Positions 1 through 8,617 of a stretch of 64,000 bases of DNA are shown here, one piece after another (position 1 is the stretch's first letter; every line of letters starts with the position of its first letter). The DNA comes from Ancylobacter gelatini. Its GTDB lineage: Bacteria > Pseudomonadota > Alphaproteobacteria > Rhizobiales > Xanthobacteraceae. The stretch spans positions 1 to 64,000 of the forward strand of contig NZ_JAKVIL010000005.1 in assembly GCF_022601675.1 (NCBI RefSeq), in the 5' to 3' direction. The notes under the pieces are model-generated. The model saw nothing but the letters and a program-made list of their open reading frames with translations. It ran no database searches and was not told the DNA's origin. The position numbers and the translations under genes were made by a program.

Positions 1-305
1 TTGGTCTCCACCGGAGCGATCGAGGACATGTCCACGACGATCTTGCCCGCGCTCAGACCCGCCGCGATCCCGTTCTCGCCGAACAGCGCCGCGTTCACGT
101 GGGGGGTATCCGGCACCATGGTGATGATGATGTCGGCATTCTTGGCCACTTCCGTGCCGTTGGCGCAGGCGACGCCGCCCTTGCCCGTGAGTTCCGCCGG
201 GACCGGCTTCACGTCGTACAGATAAAGTTCATGACCCGCGTCGATCAGGTGCCCCGCCATCGGCGCACCCATGATACCCAGACCGACAAATCCAACCTTA
301 GCCAT
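1..305 (-). CDS. glxR: 2-hydroxy-3-oxopropionate (tartronate semialdehyde) reductase, 3' part outside window
   Basis: NAD(P)H-dependent reductase converting tartronate semialdehyde to D-glycerate in glyoxylate assimilation; cytoplasmic. The visible N-terminal ~101 residues open with MAKVGFVGLGIMGAPMAGHL, the Rossmann GxGxMGxxMA signature of the beta-hydroxyacid dehydrogenase family, followed by the conserved DMSS segment near the window edge. The ATG at 303-305 is the only start fitting this family. The gene lies 47 bp downstream of hyi in the same direction, the usual hyi-glxR order. The C-terminal catalytic lysine region is off the window. Family assignment is secure; the exact substrate is inferred from hyi. 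Confidence 0.88.
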   Translation of the reverse strand, partial: MAKVGFVGLGIMGAPMAGHLIDAGHELYLYDVKPVPAELTGKGGVACANGTEVAKNADIIITMVPDTPHVNAALFGENGIAAGLSAGKIVVDMSSIAPVET

Positions 306-352
306 TATCTTTTCCTCGTTTTCCCAGACGTTGTTTTCTTGGAAGCGACCGA

Positions 353-1138
353 TCAGGCCGCGCCGGTGAGCGTCTTCAGCCAGCCGAGGCCGGCCGCGGT
401 GTCGCCCTTCGGCTTGTACTCGCACCCGACCCAGCCGGCGTAGCCGATCGAATCGAGGTAGCGGAACAGGAATTCGTAATTGATCTCGCCGGTGCCGGGC
501 TCGTTGCGGCCGGGATTGTCGGCGAGCTGGATATGCGCGATCTGGCCGAGATTGGCCTCGATGGTGCGGGCGAGGTCGCCCTCCATGATCTGCATGTGAT
601 AAATGTCGTACTGGATGAACAGATTATCCGAGCCGACCTCTTCGATGATCGCCTTGGCCTGCTTGGTGTAGTTCAGGAAGAAGCCGGGAATGTCGCGTGT
701 GTTGATCGGCTCGATCAGCAGCTTGAGGCCGGCTTCCTTGATCTTCGGCGCGGCGAACTTGAGATTGTTCACGAAGGTGTTGTGCAGCACTTCGCGATCC
801 GCCCCGGCGGGCACGATGCCGGCGAGGATGTTCACCTGCGGGCAGCCCAGCGCGGTCGCATAGGTGATCGCCTTGTCGACGCCGGCGCGGAATTCGTCCA
901 CGCGCTCGGGGAAGATCGCGATGCCGCGCTCCCCGGCACCCCAATTGCCGGCCGGCAGGTTGTGCAGCACCTGCTTCAGGCCGTGGGCCTTCAGCTTGGC
1001 GACGAGTTCCTCGACGGGGAAGTCATAGGGGAACAGATACTCGACACCGGCGAAGCCGGCCTCGGCGGCCTTCTCGAAGCGATCGAGAAAGGGCACCTCG
1101 TTGAAGAGCATGGTCAGATTGGCGGCGAAACGGGGCAT
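353..1138 (-). CDS. hyi: hydroxypyruvate isomerase
   Basis: Interconverts hydroxypyruvate and tartronate semialdehyde, linking glyoxylate carboligase products to glycerate. The 261-residue protein has the family's usual length and a xylose-isomerase-like TIM-barrel fold. It starts MPRFAANLTMLF and contains the conserved metal/active-site stretches EPIN and QYDIYHMQ, with GEINY and GCEYKP near the C-terminus. The start at 1138 was chosen over a longer frame because AGGAG stands just upstream and the family begins here. glxR follows. The usual third partner, glyoxylate carboligase (gcl), is not in front of hyi; a binding-protein-like gene is there instead. Confidence 0.9.
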   Translation of the reverse strand: MPRFAANLTMLFNEVPFLDRFEKAAEAGFAGVEYLFPYDFPVEELVAKLKAHGLKQVLHNLPAGNWGAGERGIAIFPERVDEFRAGVDKAITYATALGCPQVNILAGIVPAGADREVLHNTFVNNLKFAAPKIKEAGLKLLIEPINTRDIPGFFLNYTKQAKAIIEEVGSDNLFIQYDIYHMQIMEGDLARTIEANLGQIAHIQLADNPGRNEPGTGEINYEFLFRYLDSIGYAGWVGCEYKPKGDTAAGLGWLKTLTGAA

Positions 1139-1258
1139 GGACCGCTCCTGAAATGTGAGGACTTTCCTCGCTTGCCATTCATTCCACCGAACGCCGCCAC
1201 CCACGAGAAAGCTGCACCGAAGGCGTCGCCCCCGACCCACGCACTGGATCGCTGGAAA

Positions 1259-1291
1259 GAAGACGTCGCGCGCGAAGCGGGCGACGTCTTC
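1259..1291 (-). terminator. hairpin between the binding-protein-like gene and hyi
   Basis: Two 11-base arms (1259-1269 and 1281-1291) are perfect inverted repeats around an 11-base loop, starting 7 bases after the stop codon of the upstream gene. A short T-rich stretch follows on the minus strand, so it may act as a (weak) intrinsic terminator that separates hyi-glxR from the upstream operon. Terminator function is inferred. Confidence 0.5.
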
Positions 1292-1297
1292 AGTCGC

Positions 1298-2026
1298 TCA
1301 GAGCGCTGCCGGCGGCGCAAGCAGCACGTCTGGATGGCCGCTGCGATCAAGCGACGCGCGGACGAAACCGCTCGACTTCAGCTCTTCAATCAGTTCCTCC
1401 ACGAAGAGCGCCGCGCGCGCGCGACCGACGGGAAGGGCGATCACCTGATGGATTTCCATGAAGCGGCCGGGCAGCACCCACACGTCGCTATGAGTCGCCG
1501 CGTAACTGTTCAGGGCCTGCCGAATGCCGGCTACGGCCTCTGCCTCATTTGCCCGGAAGGTCGCGAAGGCATCGTCCACCGCGAGGAGTTCGGCGCTTTT
1601 CAGCGCTCGCGCGAGATACTGCGCATAGGCCGTCCCTTTGTTGGCGGCGATCCTGCGGGAGGCCTGATCGACATCGTCCGCCTGCGCGAGCGCGGATGGC
1701 GCGCCAACCAGATAGGCGCCCTCGATCAAGAAATAGGCTGGACTGAAGTTGAAATCGCTTGCGCGGGCCGGGTCGGAGGCCATGAAGGCAACGTCGCATT
1801 CGCCACTCTTAAGCGCCTCGACAACCTTGCCCGCGGCGTTGAACGCCACATACTCCACCTCCACGCCAAGCCGACGGCCTATTTCCGCGGCCAGATCGAT
1901 ACTGATGCCGCGGGGCGCTTCCGCCGTGCCCTGTGCGAGCAACGGATTGGCAAGATTGATGGCGGCACGCAGCCGCTTCTTCGGGGCGATCTCGGCACGC
2001 AGCGTGTCGTCTACACTGATAGACAT
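1298..2026 (-). CDS. family 3 solute-binding-protein-like protein without signal peptide
   Basis: A 242-residue protein with the fold of polar amino acid ABC binding proteins (SBP family 3): a GISIDLAAEIGRRLGVEVEY lobe-1 stretch, then CDVAFMASDPARA and NKGTAYAQYL. Its N-terminus (MSISVDDTLRAEIAP) has no hydrophobic signal, although the start is well supported by GGAG 6-7 bases upstream. No permease or ATPase is adjacent. It sits downstream of the threonine aldolase-like gene in a catabolic run. It may be a cytoplasmic ligand-binding protein, or an enzyme on an SBP fold as known for cyclohexadienyl dehydratase; function not assigned. Confidence 0.72.
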   Translation of the reverse strand: MSISVDDTLRAEIAPKKRLRAAINLANPLLAQGTAEAPRGISIDLAAEIGRRLGVEVEYVAFNAAGKVVEALKSGECDVAFMASDPARASDFNFSPAYFLIEGAYLVGAPSALAQADDVDQASRRIAANKGTAYAQYLARALKSAELLAVDDAFATFRANEAEAVAGIRQALNSYAATHSDVWVLPGRFMEIHQVIALPVGRARAALFVEELIEELKSSGFVRASLDRSGHPDVLLAPPAAL

Positions 2027-2078
2027 GGGCTCTCCTTGTGGTGAGCCGTCCTGGGACGGAAATGACGTTGGGGGCGCG

Positions 2079-3212
2079 TCAGGAGGGAATGCCAGCCTCG
2101 CGCTCTAACACCCGACGGAAGCCCGCAACCACGGCGTGAGCGGCCTCATCGTCGATATGGCGGTGGGTCACCATACGCAGGCGAGTTTTGCCGTAGGAAC
2201 GCACATCGATCTCAAAGGCGGCGAGGCGCGCGATCCATTCATGGACCGTCAGCGACGTGCAGGCGACATCGGCCATGACGATGTTGGTCTCCACCTCCGC
2301 CGGATCGACCAGGCGCGGATCCAGCGCGTGCAGGCCGCAGGCAATAATCTGCGCGCGGCGATGGTCGTCCACCAGCCGCTCGACCATTGAGGTAAGGGCA
2401 ACAATGCCGGCTGCAGCGACTACGCCGCCCTGCCGCATCGCGCCACCGATCATCCTGCGGCACAGCCGCGCCCGCGCGACGAATTCGGCGGAGCCGCACA
2501 CCATAGAGCCAAACGGCGCGCTCAGGCCCTTGGAGATGCAGAATGTCACACTGTCGGCGTGCTGCACGATCTCCGAAGCTGGCACGCCGAGCGACACTGC
2601 GGCATTGAACAGCCTGGCGCCGTCGATATGTAACGGCACGCTGGCGTCCCTCGTCATCGCCCGCAACTCGGCCATGTCACTCAGTGGCATAACCGTGCCG
2701 CCCGCGTTGTTGTGCGTCGTCTCGATGCAGACGAGCGCGGTCTTGAAGGAACTGCCTGTCGCACGCGGGCGCAGAAGGCTGTTCAACGCATCCAGAACAG
2801 GAAAGCCCCGACGCGCCGGGTAAAGCCGCGGCGCGAGACCGGCGACATGCACGGCACCCGACACTTCGCTGCGCATGAGATGCGCGTCCGGATCCACCAG
2901 AATCTCACCGCCACGCCCGGTATGTGCCAGCATGGAAACGAGGTTACCCATGGTGCCGCTGGTCACGAAGAGCCCAGCCTCGGTCCCCGTCATGCGCGCG
3001 GCCAGAGCTTCCAGCTCCACCACGGTCGGATCACGCTCGCGCATATCGTCACCGAGCGGAGCCTGCGTCATCGCCTCCAGCATCTTGGGCGTCGGCAGTG
3101 TGATGGTATCGCTTCGAAGATCGATCTTTAGCGTCCCCACCCCGATAGCGGACGGCGATGGGTTGGAGCGGAAGGCTCCCTCGTCAATCGTCCCTGTCAT
3201 TTGCTTGTCCAT
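2079..3212 (-). CDS. low-specificity L-threonine aldolase / beta-eliminating lyase family enzyme
   Basis: PLP-dependent fold-type I enzyme; relatives split L-threonine or other beta-hydroxy amino acids to glycine and an aldehyde. Motifs: DLRSDTITLPTPKML at the N-terminus, GDDMRERDPTV, TSGTMGN, the IETTHNNAGG segment, HIDGARLFNAA, and SVTFCISKGLSAPFGS with the probable PLP lysine. The chosen ATG at 3212 gives 377 residues. A TTG at 3275 overlaps the stop of the upstream gene (TTGA) and would add 21 residues; a third in-frame ATG at 3200 is also possible. It is the fifth gene of the 10-kb minus-strand operon. A glycine-plus-aldehyde product would fit the aldehyde dehydrogenase and glyoxylate genes nearby, but this is inference. 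Confidence 0.83.
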   Translation of the reverse strand: MDKQMTGTIDEGAFRSNPSPSAIGVGTLKIDLRSDTITLPTPKMLEAMTQAPLGDDMRERDPTVVELEALAARMTGTEAGLFVTSGTMGNLVSMLAHTGRGGEILVDPDAHLMRSEVSGAVHVAGLAPRLYPARRGFPVLDALNSLLRPRATGSSFKTALVCIETTHNNAGGTVMPLSDMAELRAMTRDASVPLHIDGARLFNAAVSLGVPASEIVQHADSVTFCISKGLSAPFGSMVCGSAEFVARARLCRRMIGGAMRQGGVVAAAGIVALTSMVERLVDDHRRAQIIACGLHALDPRLVDPAEVETNIVMADVACTSLTVHEWIARLAAFEIDVRSYGKTRLRMVTHRHIDDEAAHAVVAGFRRVLEREAGIPS

Positions 3213-3271
3213 GGGGTGATATCCGGTGTCTGGAAAAGTCGAATGAGATGCTTGATCTGCATCAGCCGAAA

Positions 3272-4978
3272 TCAACTCGCGTTAGCCGCGCGCAGCACGT
3301 GATCTGCCACTTTCTCGCCAATCATCATCACCGGGACGTTGGTGTTAGCGCGGGGCACGAAGGGCATCACGGAGGTATCAGCCAGCCGAAGGCCGACAAC
3401 GCCACGGACCCGGCATTCCGGATCGGTTACGGCCATCGGGTCGTCGTCGGAGCCCATGCGGCAGGTACAGGAGGCGTGCCAGGCACCGATGGCGCTGTCC
3501 TTGACCCAGCCCTCAAGCGCAGCATCATCGTTAAGCAGATCGGAAAGCCGCACACCTTGCGTGACAAGGCCATCGATCAGCTGTTTACGCAGAAATGGCA
3601 AGGTCTTCAGCAGAGTGGCCAGCGCCAGGGTTTGAGCATAGTTCCATGCGGTGACCTGCCCGACCCTACGGACCCGCTCGCTGTAGCTGGTGGGGAAAAC
3701 GTAGTCGACAGTCTTCGCGATCTCGTTCTCGCGAAACAGTCCGGCAAGCAAATGCACGGTTTGCTTCATGCGGGCGAGGTCGCGTTCGTCGCTGAGGAGA
3801 TTGAACTCGACCCGGGGCGAAGCCTCAAGCGCGCTGCCACTGAGCTTGACCGTGCCAGTGGAATAAGTCCGGTTCAGCCAGACCATCAGCGAGCCGAGAT
3901 GCTTGCCGAGCGGATGCCAGCCCGCTCGGTTGATGCACACCATGTACATGTCCAGCGGATCGCATCCCGCAACCCCGGACGAATAGCGCATGGCAAGGAA
4001 CATCTGCCGGCGCAATTCAGGGCTGATGCGCGCGTCCGGCTTGAGATGGCCGGTCATGGAGATCGCCGGATGGTCCTGAAGGTTTTCGCCCACCCCCGGA
4101 AGATCGACCACGGGCACCATTCCCTGCATGCGTAGATGCAGTGCCGGTCCGATGCCGGATTTCATCAGGAGCGCAGGCGTATGGATGGCGCCGCCGCAGA
4201 CGATGGTCTCCCGCGCCAGGATGTCCTGCTCACCTGTCTCACGGCGAACCCGGGCACCAACGACCCGCGTGCCTTCGGTAAGCAGCTTCAGTGTCACCGT
4301 ACACGGCCAGATGTGCAGATTGGGACGCCGACGAACCTCAGCGCTCAGATACCCGATCGCCGCCGACACCCGGCGGTTCTCCGCATTGGAGATCGCAATC
4401 GGAAATTGCTCTTCGCCAAAGGAGGCGTTCTGATCCTCCGCATAGGAGAAACCGCGCCGCGTCAGCGTCTCGGCAACGGCGCGCGTAAAGCCGGGCCACA
4501 CATTGCGCGGCAGGCGGCGTATGCGGATCGGCCCGTCCTTGCCGTGCAACGGACCATCAAAATCGAGATCGGTTTCCAGCCGCCGGAAATAAGGCAGCAC
4601 CTCGTCCCACGACCAGCCCTGCGCACCTAGTTGGGCCCATTCGTCGTAGTCGGCCGGGATGCCGCGATTTGCCATCATGCCGTTGATCGACGAGCCACCA
4701 CCGACAAGGCGCGCCTGCTCATAGCGTCGCGGCGCCGGGCGATCCGGATCGCTATGCGGCACAGGCTGGAGATGGACCCGCAGATCCTGCCACGTGTAGA
4801 GCGGATTGTAATAGGCCTTGCCGGCGAGGCTATCGAGGATATCCGCCGGCTCGACACCAGGCGGATAGTCTGGCCCCGCCTCGACCAGCAACACCTGATG
4901 ACGCCCGCTGGCCGAGAGCCGGTTGGCGAGCACACAGCCCGCCGATCCGGCCCCGATGATGATGAAGTCGTAATTCAT
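3272..4978 (-). CDS. GMC family FAD-dependent oxidoreductase (choline dehydrogenase-like)
   Basis: Oxidises an alcohol substrate using FAD, probably as a dehydrogenase feeding the respiratory chain. The 568-residue protein starts MNYDFIIIGAGSAGCVLANR with the GxGxxG dinucleotide fold. It has the GMC signatures GGGSSINGMM and GGAIHTPALLMKSGIG, and a C-terminal GAWHASCTCRMG segment holding the catalytic histidine region plus a conserved asparagine in PRANTNVPVMMIGE. The start at 4978 lies 4 bases from the hyuB stop; a longer upstream frame is rejected for lack of family similarity. The substrate cannot be read from sequence; choline itself is unlikely given the neighbours. Confidence 0.88.
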   Translation of the reverse strand: MNYDFIIIGAGSAGCVLANRLSASGRHQVLLVEAGPDYPPGVEPADILDSLAGKAYYNPLYTWQDLRVHLQPVPHSDPDRPAPRRYEQARLVGGGSSINGMMANRGIPADYDEWAQLGAQGWSWDEVLPYFRRLETDLDFDGPLHGKDGPIRIRRLPRNVWPGFTRAVAETLTRRGFSYAEDQNASFGEEQFPIAISNAENRRVSAAIGYLSAEVRRRPNLHIWPCTVTLKLLTEGTRVVGARVRRETGEQDILARETIVCGGAIHTPALLMKSGIGPALHLRMQGMVPVVDLPGVGENLQDHPAISMTGHLKPDARISPELRRQMFLAMRYSSGVAGCDPLDMYMVCINRAGWHPLGKHLGSLMVWLNRTYSTGTVKLSGSALEASPRVEFNLLSDERDLARMKQTVHLLAGLFRENEIAKTVDYVFPTSYSERVRRVGQVTAWNYAQTLALATLLKTLPFLRKQLIDGLVTQGVRLSDLLNDDAALEGWVKDSAIGAWHASCTCRMGSDDDPMAVTDPECRVRGVVGLRLADTSVMPFVPRANTNVPVMMIGEKVADHVLRAANAS

Positions 4979-4982
4979 CGCC

Positions 4983-6536
4983 TTACGCCCCAATGGGCCC
5001 ATAGCCACCGCCGCCTGGTGTCTCCAGCCGCAGCACGGTTCCCGGTGCCAGCACGCTGACGAGGCGCGGGTCGAGCGGCGCGCCATCGGCCAGCATCACG
5101 CCAACCTGCCCCGGCTCGCCGCCCCGGGCACCGGGCGCGGGAAAGCTGGTGCGGTTCGCCATGAACGAGATGGTGACCGGGCTGTCGGCCGCGATGCGGA
5201 ACTCGAAGATCTGGCCGTCGCCGCCGCGATGGGCGCCCGCCCCGCCGGTGCTGCGGCGGATTTCCTTGCGTAGCACCTTCACTGGGCAGCGCGACTCCAG
5301 AACCTCGATCGGGGTGTTGGCGAGATTGCTGGGAAAGCTCAGCGCCGGCAGGCCGTCGCGGTCGTGCAAGGCGCCCTGCCCACCGTTGAGGAAAAAGGTG
5401 GTGGCAAAGCCGCGCCCGTCATGCGTGCCGGCAAGCTGCACCGCCCAGAGCGGCGAACCGGGCGCGCCCTGCACCTGCTCGGGAAGCACCTCGGCCAGCG
5501 CGCCCATGATGAGTGGCGGCAGCAGATGCCCCGTCATCGCCCGCGCGCCGACCGATGCCGGGAAGCGCGGATTGAGGATCGAGCCAAGCGGCGCTGTAGT
5601 AGCGATCGACAGGAAGCTGCCGTCATTGTTGGGGATTTCGGGCGCGAGCAGACACTTCAGCGCATAGGCGGAATAGGCGAAGGTGTAAGCCGGCACGACG
5701 TTGATGGCCTGCGCCACCTGCGGCGAGGAGCCCTCATAGTCGATCGCGATTTCCTCGCCCCGCACCGTCAGGCGACATTTCAGGCGAATATCGCCCTCGC
5801 TACCCTCGATCAGCAGTTCGTTTTGATAGTCGCCATCCGGCAGCGCCTTGGTCGCAGCGCGCATCGCGGCATCCGCGCGCGCAAACATGATGGTGCCAAG
5901 GCGATCGAGATCCAGCTGTGTTTCGTCGAGGAAATCGATCAGGCGCTGGGCAAGTGAGCGATTGCAGCTCACCTGCGCCCAGATGTCGCCCATCACCTCG
6001 GCGTTCACGCGGACATTGTCCTCGATCAAGGTCACCAACGTGTCGTTGGTCACGCCATCGGTCACCAGTCTCGCGGGAGTGATGCGCAGCCCTTCCTCAT
6101 AGACCTCACGATTGCTGGGCGAGCGCAGTCGTCCGCCAATGTCCGGCACATGCGCAACGCTGGCGGCAAAACCGACAAGCTTGCCCTGATGGAACACAGG
6201 CACAGCGATGTTCACATCCGGCAGATGTCCAGTGCCGAGCCAGGGATCATTAGTGATCATCACATCGCCGGGCTTGAAGCTGTCCGCACCGAACTTCGCG
6301 ATGAAATGACGGACGGTCAGTGGCAACGTGCAGATGAACGAAGGGATGGAATAGCTCGACTGGGCCAGCAGTCGGCCCTGCGCATCCGTCAGCACCACCG
6401 CATAGTCGTTGCATTCGCGCACGATGGTGGAAAAAGCGGCGCGAACCAGATTGGCCGCCGCTTCGTCGACCATGCTGACGAGGCGGGTCCAGCAGATTTC
6501 CAGTGTGATCGGATCGATATCGCGGGGGGCGGTCAC
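4983..6536 (-). CDS. hyuB: hydantoinase B / oxoprolinase family subunit
   Basis: Beta subunit of an ATP-dependent N-methylhydantoinase / 5-oxoprolinase / acetone carboxylase-type enzyme. The 517-residue protein has the HyuB hallmarks: DPITLEICWTRLVSMVDEAA at the N-terminus, CNDYAVVLTDAQGRL, GDVMITNDPW, GTGHLPDVN, and a C-terminal glycine-rich segment ending LETPGGGGYG. It begins with GTG whose last bases form the stop of hyuA (GTGA overlap), so the two are translationally coupled. With HyuA it would open a lactam, imide or cyclic amide ring or carboxylate a ketone; the true substrate is unknown. Confidence 0.9.
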   Translation of the reverse strand: MTAPRDIDPITLEICWTRLVSMVDEAAANLVRAAFSTIVRECNDYAVVLTDAQGRLLAQSSYSIPSFICTLPLTVRHFIAKFGADSFKPGDVMITNDPWLGTGHLPDVNIAVPVFHQGKLVGFAASVAHVPDIGGRLRSPSNREVYEEGLRITPARLVTDGVTNDTLVTLIEDNVRVNAEVMGDIWAQVSCNRSLAQRLIDFLDETQLDLDRLGTIMFARADAAMRAATKALPDGDYQNELLIEGSEGDIRLKCRLTVRGEEIAIDYEGSSPQVAQAINVVPAYTFAYSAYALKCLLAPEIPNNDGSFLSIATTAPLGSILNPRFPASVGARAMTGHLLPPLIMGALAEVLPEQVQGAPGSPLWAVQLAGTHDGRGFATTFFLNGGQGALHDRDGLPALSFPSNLANTPIEVLESRCPVKVLRKEIRRSTGGAGAHRGGDGQIFEFRIAADSPVTISFMANRTSFPAPGARGGEPGQVGVMLADGAPLDPRLVSVLAPGTVLRLETPGGGGYGPIGA

Positions 6537-8608
6537 GCGTCTAGCTCCACGAGAATGGCACGGTCGGCGAGCACCCGCACCTGTGCGGGCAGCGGGATGG
6601 CGAGCGTGCTTTCACGCTCTTCGATGATGGCCGGGGCAGCGATGGCCGCGCCAGGCGGCAGCCGGTAGCGGTCATAGACCGGCACGTCGCCCATAACCCC
6701 GGTTTTCGGCAGATAGATCGAGCGCCAAGCCTTGGGCGCGACAATTTCACCAGCGTCCAGCGGCCAGTGGAAGCTGCCATGAGCCTCGCCACCCACCGCG
6801 ATCACCCGCCAGGTCACGACCTCGGGACGAGCTGATGGCACCACGCCGCCAAATAGCGTGGCATAGCGACGGGTAAACAGCTCGACGAGTTCGCCGGCGA
6901 ACTCGTCGCCTGGCAGTCGATAAGGCAGGCTCACCGGAATAGTGGTGCCTTGTCCGCCGAAGCGCATCTCCGCCACCACCGACCACTGACACGCCGCCGC
7001 GTCGCTGCCGGCCTGGGTGAGCTCGGCTTCGGCGTCCGCCCGCATCGCAGTCAAGCGCCGGCCGAGTTCCTCCCAATCCATGCCGGCGAGCGGCGAGATG
7101 CGCGACCAGGCGCGGTCCGCCCGGGCCGGCGCGGCAAGGAAACCGAGGCAGGAGCCGGCCCCCACCGCGATCGGGAACACGATACGGCTGACACCCAGGC
7201 GCTGCGCCACGGAGACGGCATGCAGCGGGCCGGCGCCGCCGGTCGCGACCAGCGTGAAGCTCCGGGGATCGTGCCCCTTCTCGGCGATGTGGACCCGCGC
7301 CGCTGCGGCCATGCTCTCATTGACGATATCGATGATGCCGGTCGCGGTCTGGAGGGCATTGAGGCCGATCCGCGCCCCGACATGAGCCAGCGCCTCGCGC
7401 GCCTTGCCGACATCGAGCGCCATCTCGCCGCCGAGGAAATTGGCGGGATCGAGATAGCCGAGCACCAGATCGGCATCGGTCACGGTCGGCTCGGTACCGC
7501 CATTGCCGTAGCAGGCGGGACCGGGCACCGAGCCGGCGCTTTCGGGACCGACCTTCAGCAGGCCGAGCGCGTTCACCGCCGCGATGCTGCCCCCGCCGGC
7601 GCCGATCTCGATCAGATCGATGCTGGGGATGAGGATCGGCAGTCCGCTGCCGCGCTTGAAACGGTGCACACGCGCCGTCTCGAAGGAATGGGCGACGCTC
7701 GGCTCGCCATCGATCACGACGCAGAGCTTGGCGGTGGTGCCTCCCATGTCGAAGGCCAGCACATTGCGCAGTCCCGCCGCTTTGCCGGCATGGGCCGCGC
7801 TGATGACGCCGCCCGCCGGCCCGGATTCCAGCAGTGCGATCGGCGTGTCCGCCGCCGCCGCCGCCGAGGTGAAGCCGCCGCTCGACACCATGATCAGAAC
7901 CGGCGCGACAACGCCGAGCGCCTGCAGCCGGCCCTCCAGCTCGCGCAGATAGGTTTCGACTAACGGCTGGACATAGGCGTTCGCCGTGGCGGTGGTGGTG
8001 CGCTCATATTCGCGGATTTCACCCGCGACGTGGGAGGACACGCTGATGGCGATGTCGCTCCCGAGCCGCGCGCGCAGCCCCTGCGCCATCGCCACCTCGT
8101 GGCGGTCCGAGACGTTGGAGTGCAGGAACGCAATCGCGACGGACTGCGGGCGCAGCGCCCGCAGTTCGGCGGCGACGCGCTCAATCTCGGCCTGGACAAG
8201 CTCGGTATCGCTGGTGCCGTCGGCGGCCATGCGCTCGTTCGCGCCGAGCCGCAGTTCGGCAGGCACCAGCGGCGGCGGCAATTCGAGGTGCAGATCATAG
8301 AGATCGTAGCGCACCTCGCGCCCCATCTCGATGAGATCGGTCATGCCTGCCGTGGCCACCAGCGCGGTGCGCACGCCGCGCCGCTCGATCAGTGTGTTGG
8401 TGACGATGGTATTGCCATGGACGACGTCCACCACGTCCTCGGCCGAGGCGCCGGACTTCTCCAGCAGGTCGGCGATCACCCGGCTGACCGCGTCACCCGG
8501 GCTGGCCGGCGTGCTGAGGCTCTTGGCGATCCAGATCCGGCTGGTCTCGGTGTTCTCAATAACGCCATCGGTGAAGGTGCCACCGATGTCGACCGCAATG
8601 CGATACAT
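6533..8608 (-). CDS. hyuA: hydantoinase A / oxoprolinase family ATP-hydrolysing subunit
   Basis: ATPase subunit of the HyuAB heteromer. At 691 residues it matches the usual length. It starts MYRIAVDIGGTFTDGV, the acetate kinase/Hsp70-type phosphate-binding loop, and later shows VVHGNTIVTNTLIERRG, ESGPAGGVISA, LAFDMGGTTAKLC and GGAGPLHA. An AGGA ribosome site stands about 7 bases before the ATG, and the gene starts 9 bases after the aldehyde dehydrogenase stop. It is part of the operon whose other members (GMC dehydrogenase, aldehyde dehydrogenase, threonine aldolase-like) suggest stepwise breakdown of a nitrogen-containing or ketone compound. Confidence 0.92.
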   Translation of the reverse strand: MYRIAVDIGGTFTDGVIENTETSRIWIAKSLSTPASPGDAVSRVIADLLEKSGASAEDVVDVVHGNTIVTNTLIERRGVRTALVATAGMTDLIEMGREVRYDLYDLHLELPPPLVPAELRLGANERMAADGTSDTELVQAEIERVAAELRALRPQSVAIAFLHSNVSDRHEVAMAQGLRARLGSDIAISVSSHVAGEIREYERTTTATANAYVQPLVETYLRELEGRLQALGVVAPVLIMVSSGGFTSAAAAADTPIALLESGPAGGVISAAHAGKAAGLRNVLAFDMGGTTAKLCVVIDGEPSVAHSFETARVHRFKRGSGLPILIPSIDLIEIGAGGGSIAAVNALGLLKVGPESAGSVPGPACYGNGGTEPTVTDADLVLGYLDPANFLGGEMALDVGKAREALAHVGARIGLNALQTATGIIDIVNESMAAAARVHIAEKGHDPRSFTLVATGGAGPLHAVSVAQRLGVSRIVFPIAVGAGSCLGFLAAPARADRAWSRISPLAGMDWEELGRRLTAMRADAEAELTQAGSDAAACQWSVVAEMRFGGQGTTIPVSLPYRLPGDEFAGELVELFTRRYATLFGGVVPSARPEVVTWRVIAVGGEAHGSFHWPLDAGEIVAPKAWRSIYLPKTGVMGDVPVYDRYRLPPGAAIAAPAIIEERESTLAIPLPAQVRVLADRAILVELDA

Positions 8609-8617
8609 GTCGATTTC

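Noticed and set aside
533-2044. Long plus-strand open frame opposite hyi and the binding-protein-like gene
   Set aside because: Arginine/histidine-rich translation without family motifs; it is the antisense shadow of two well-supported minus-strand genes.
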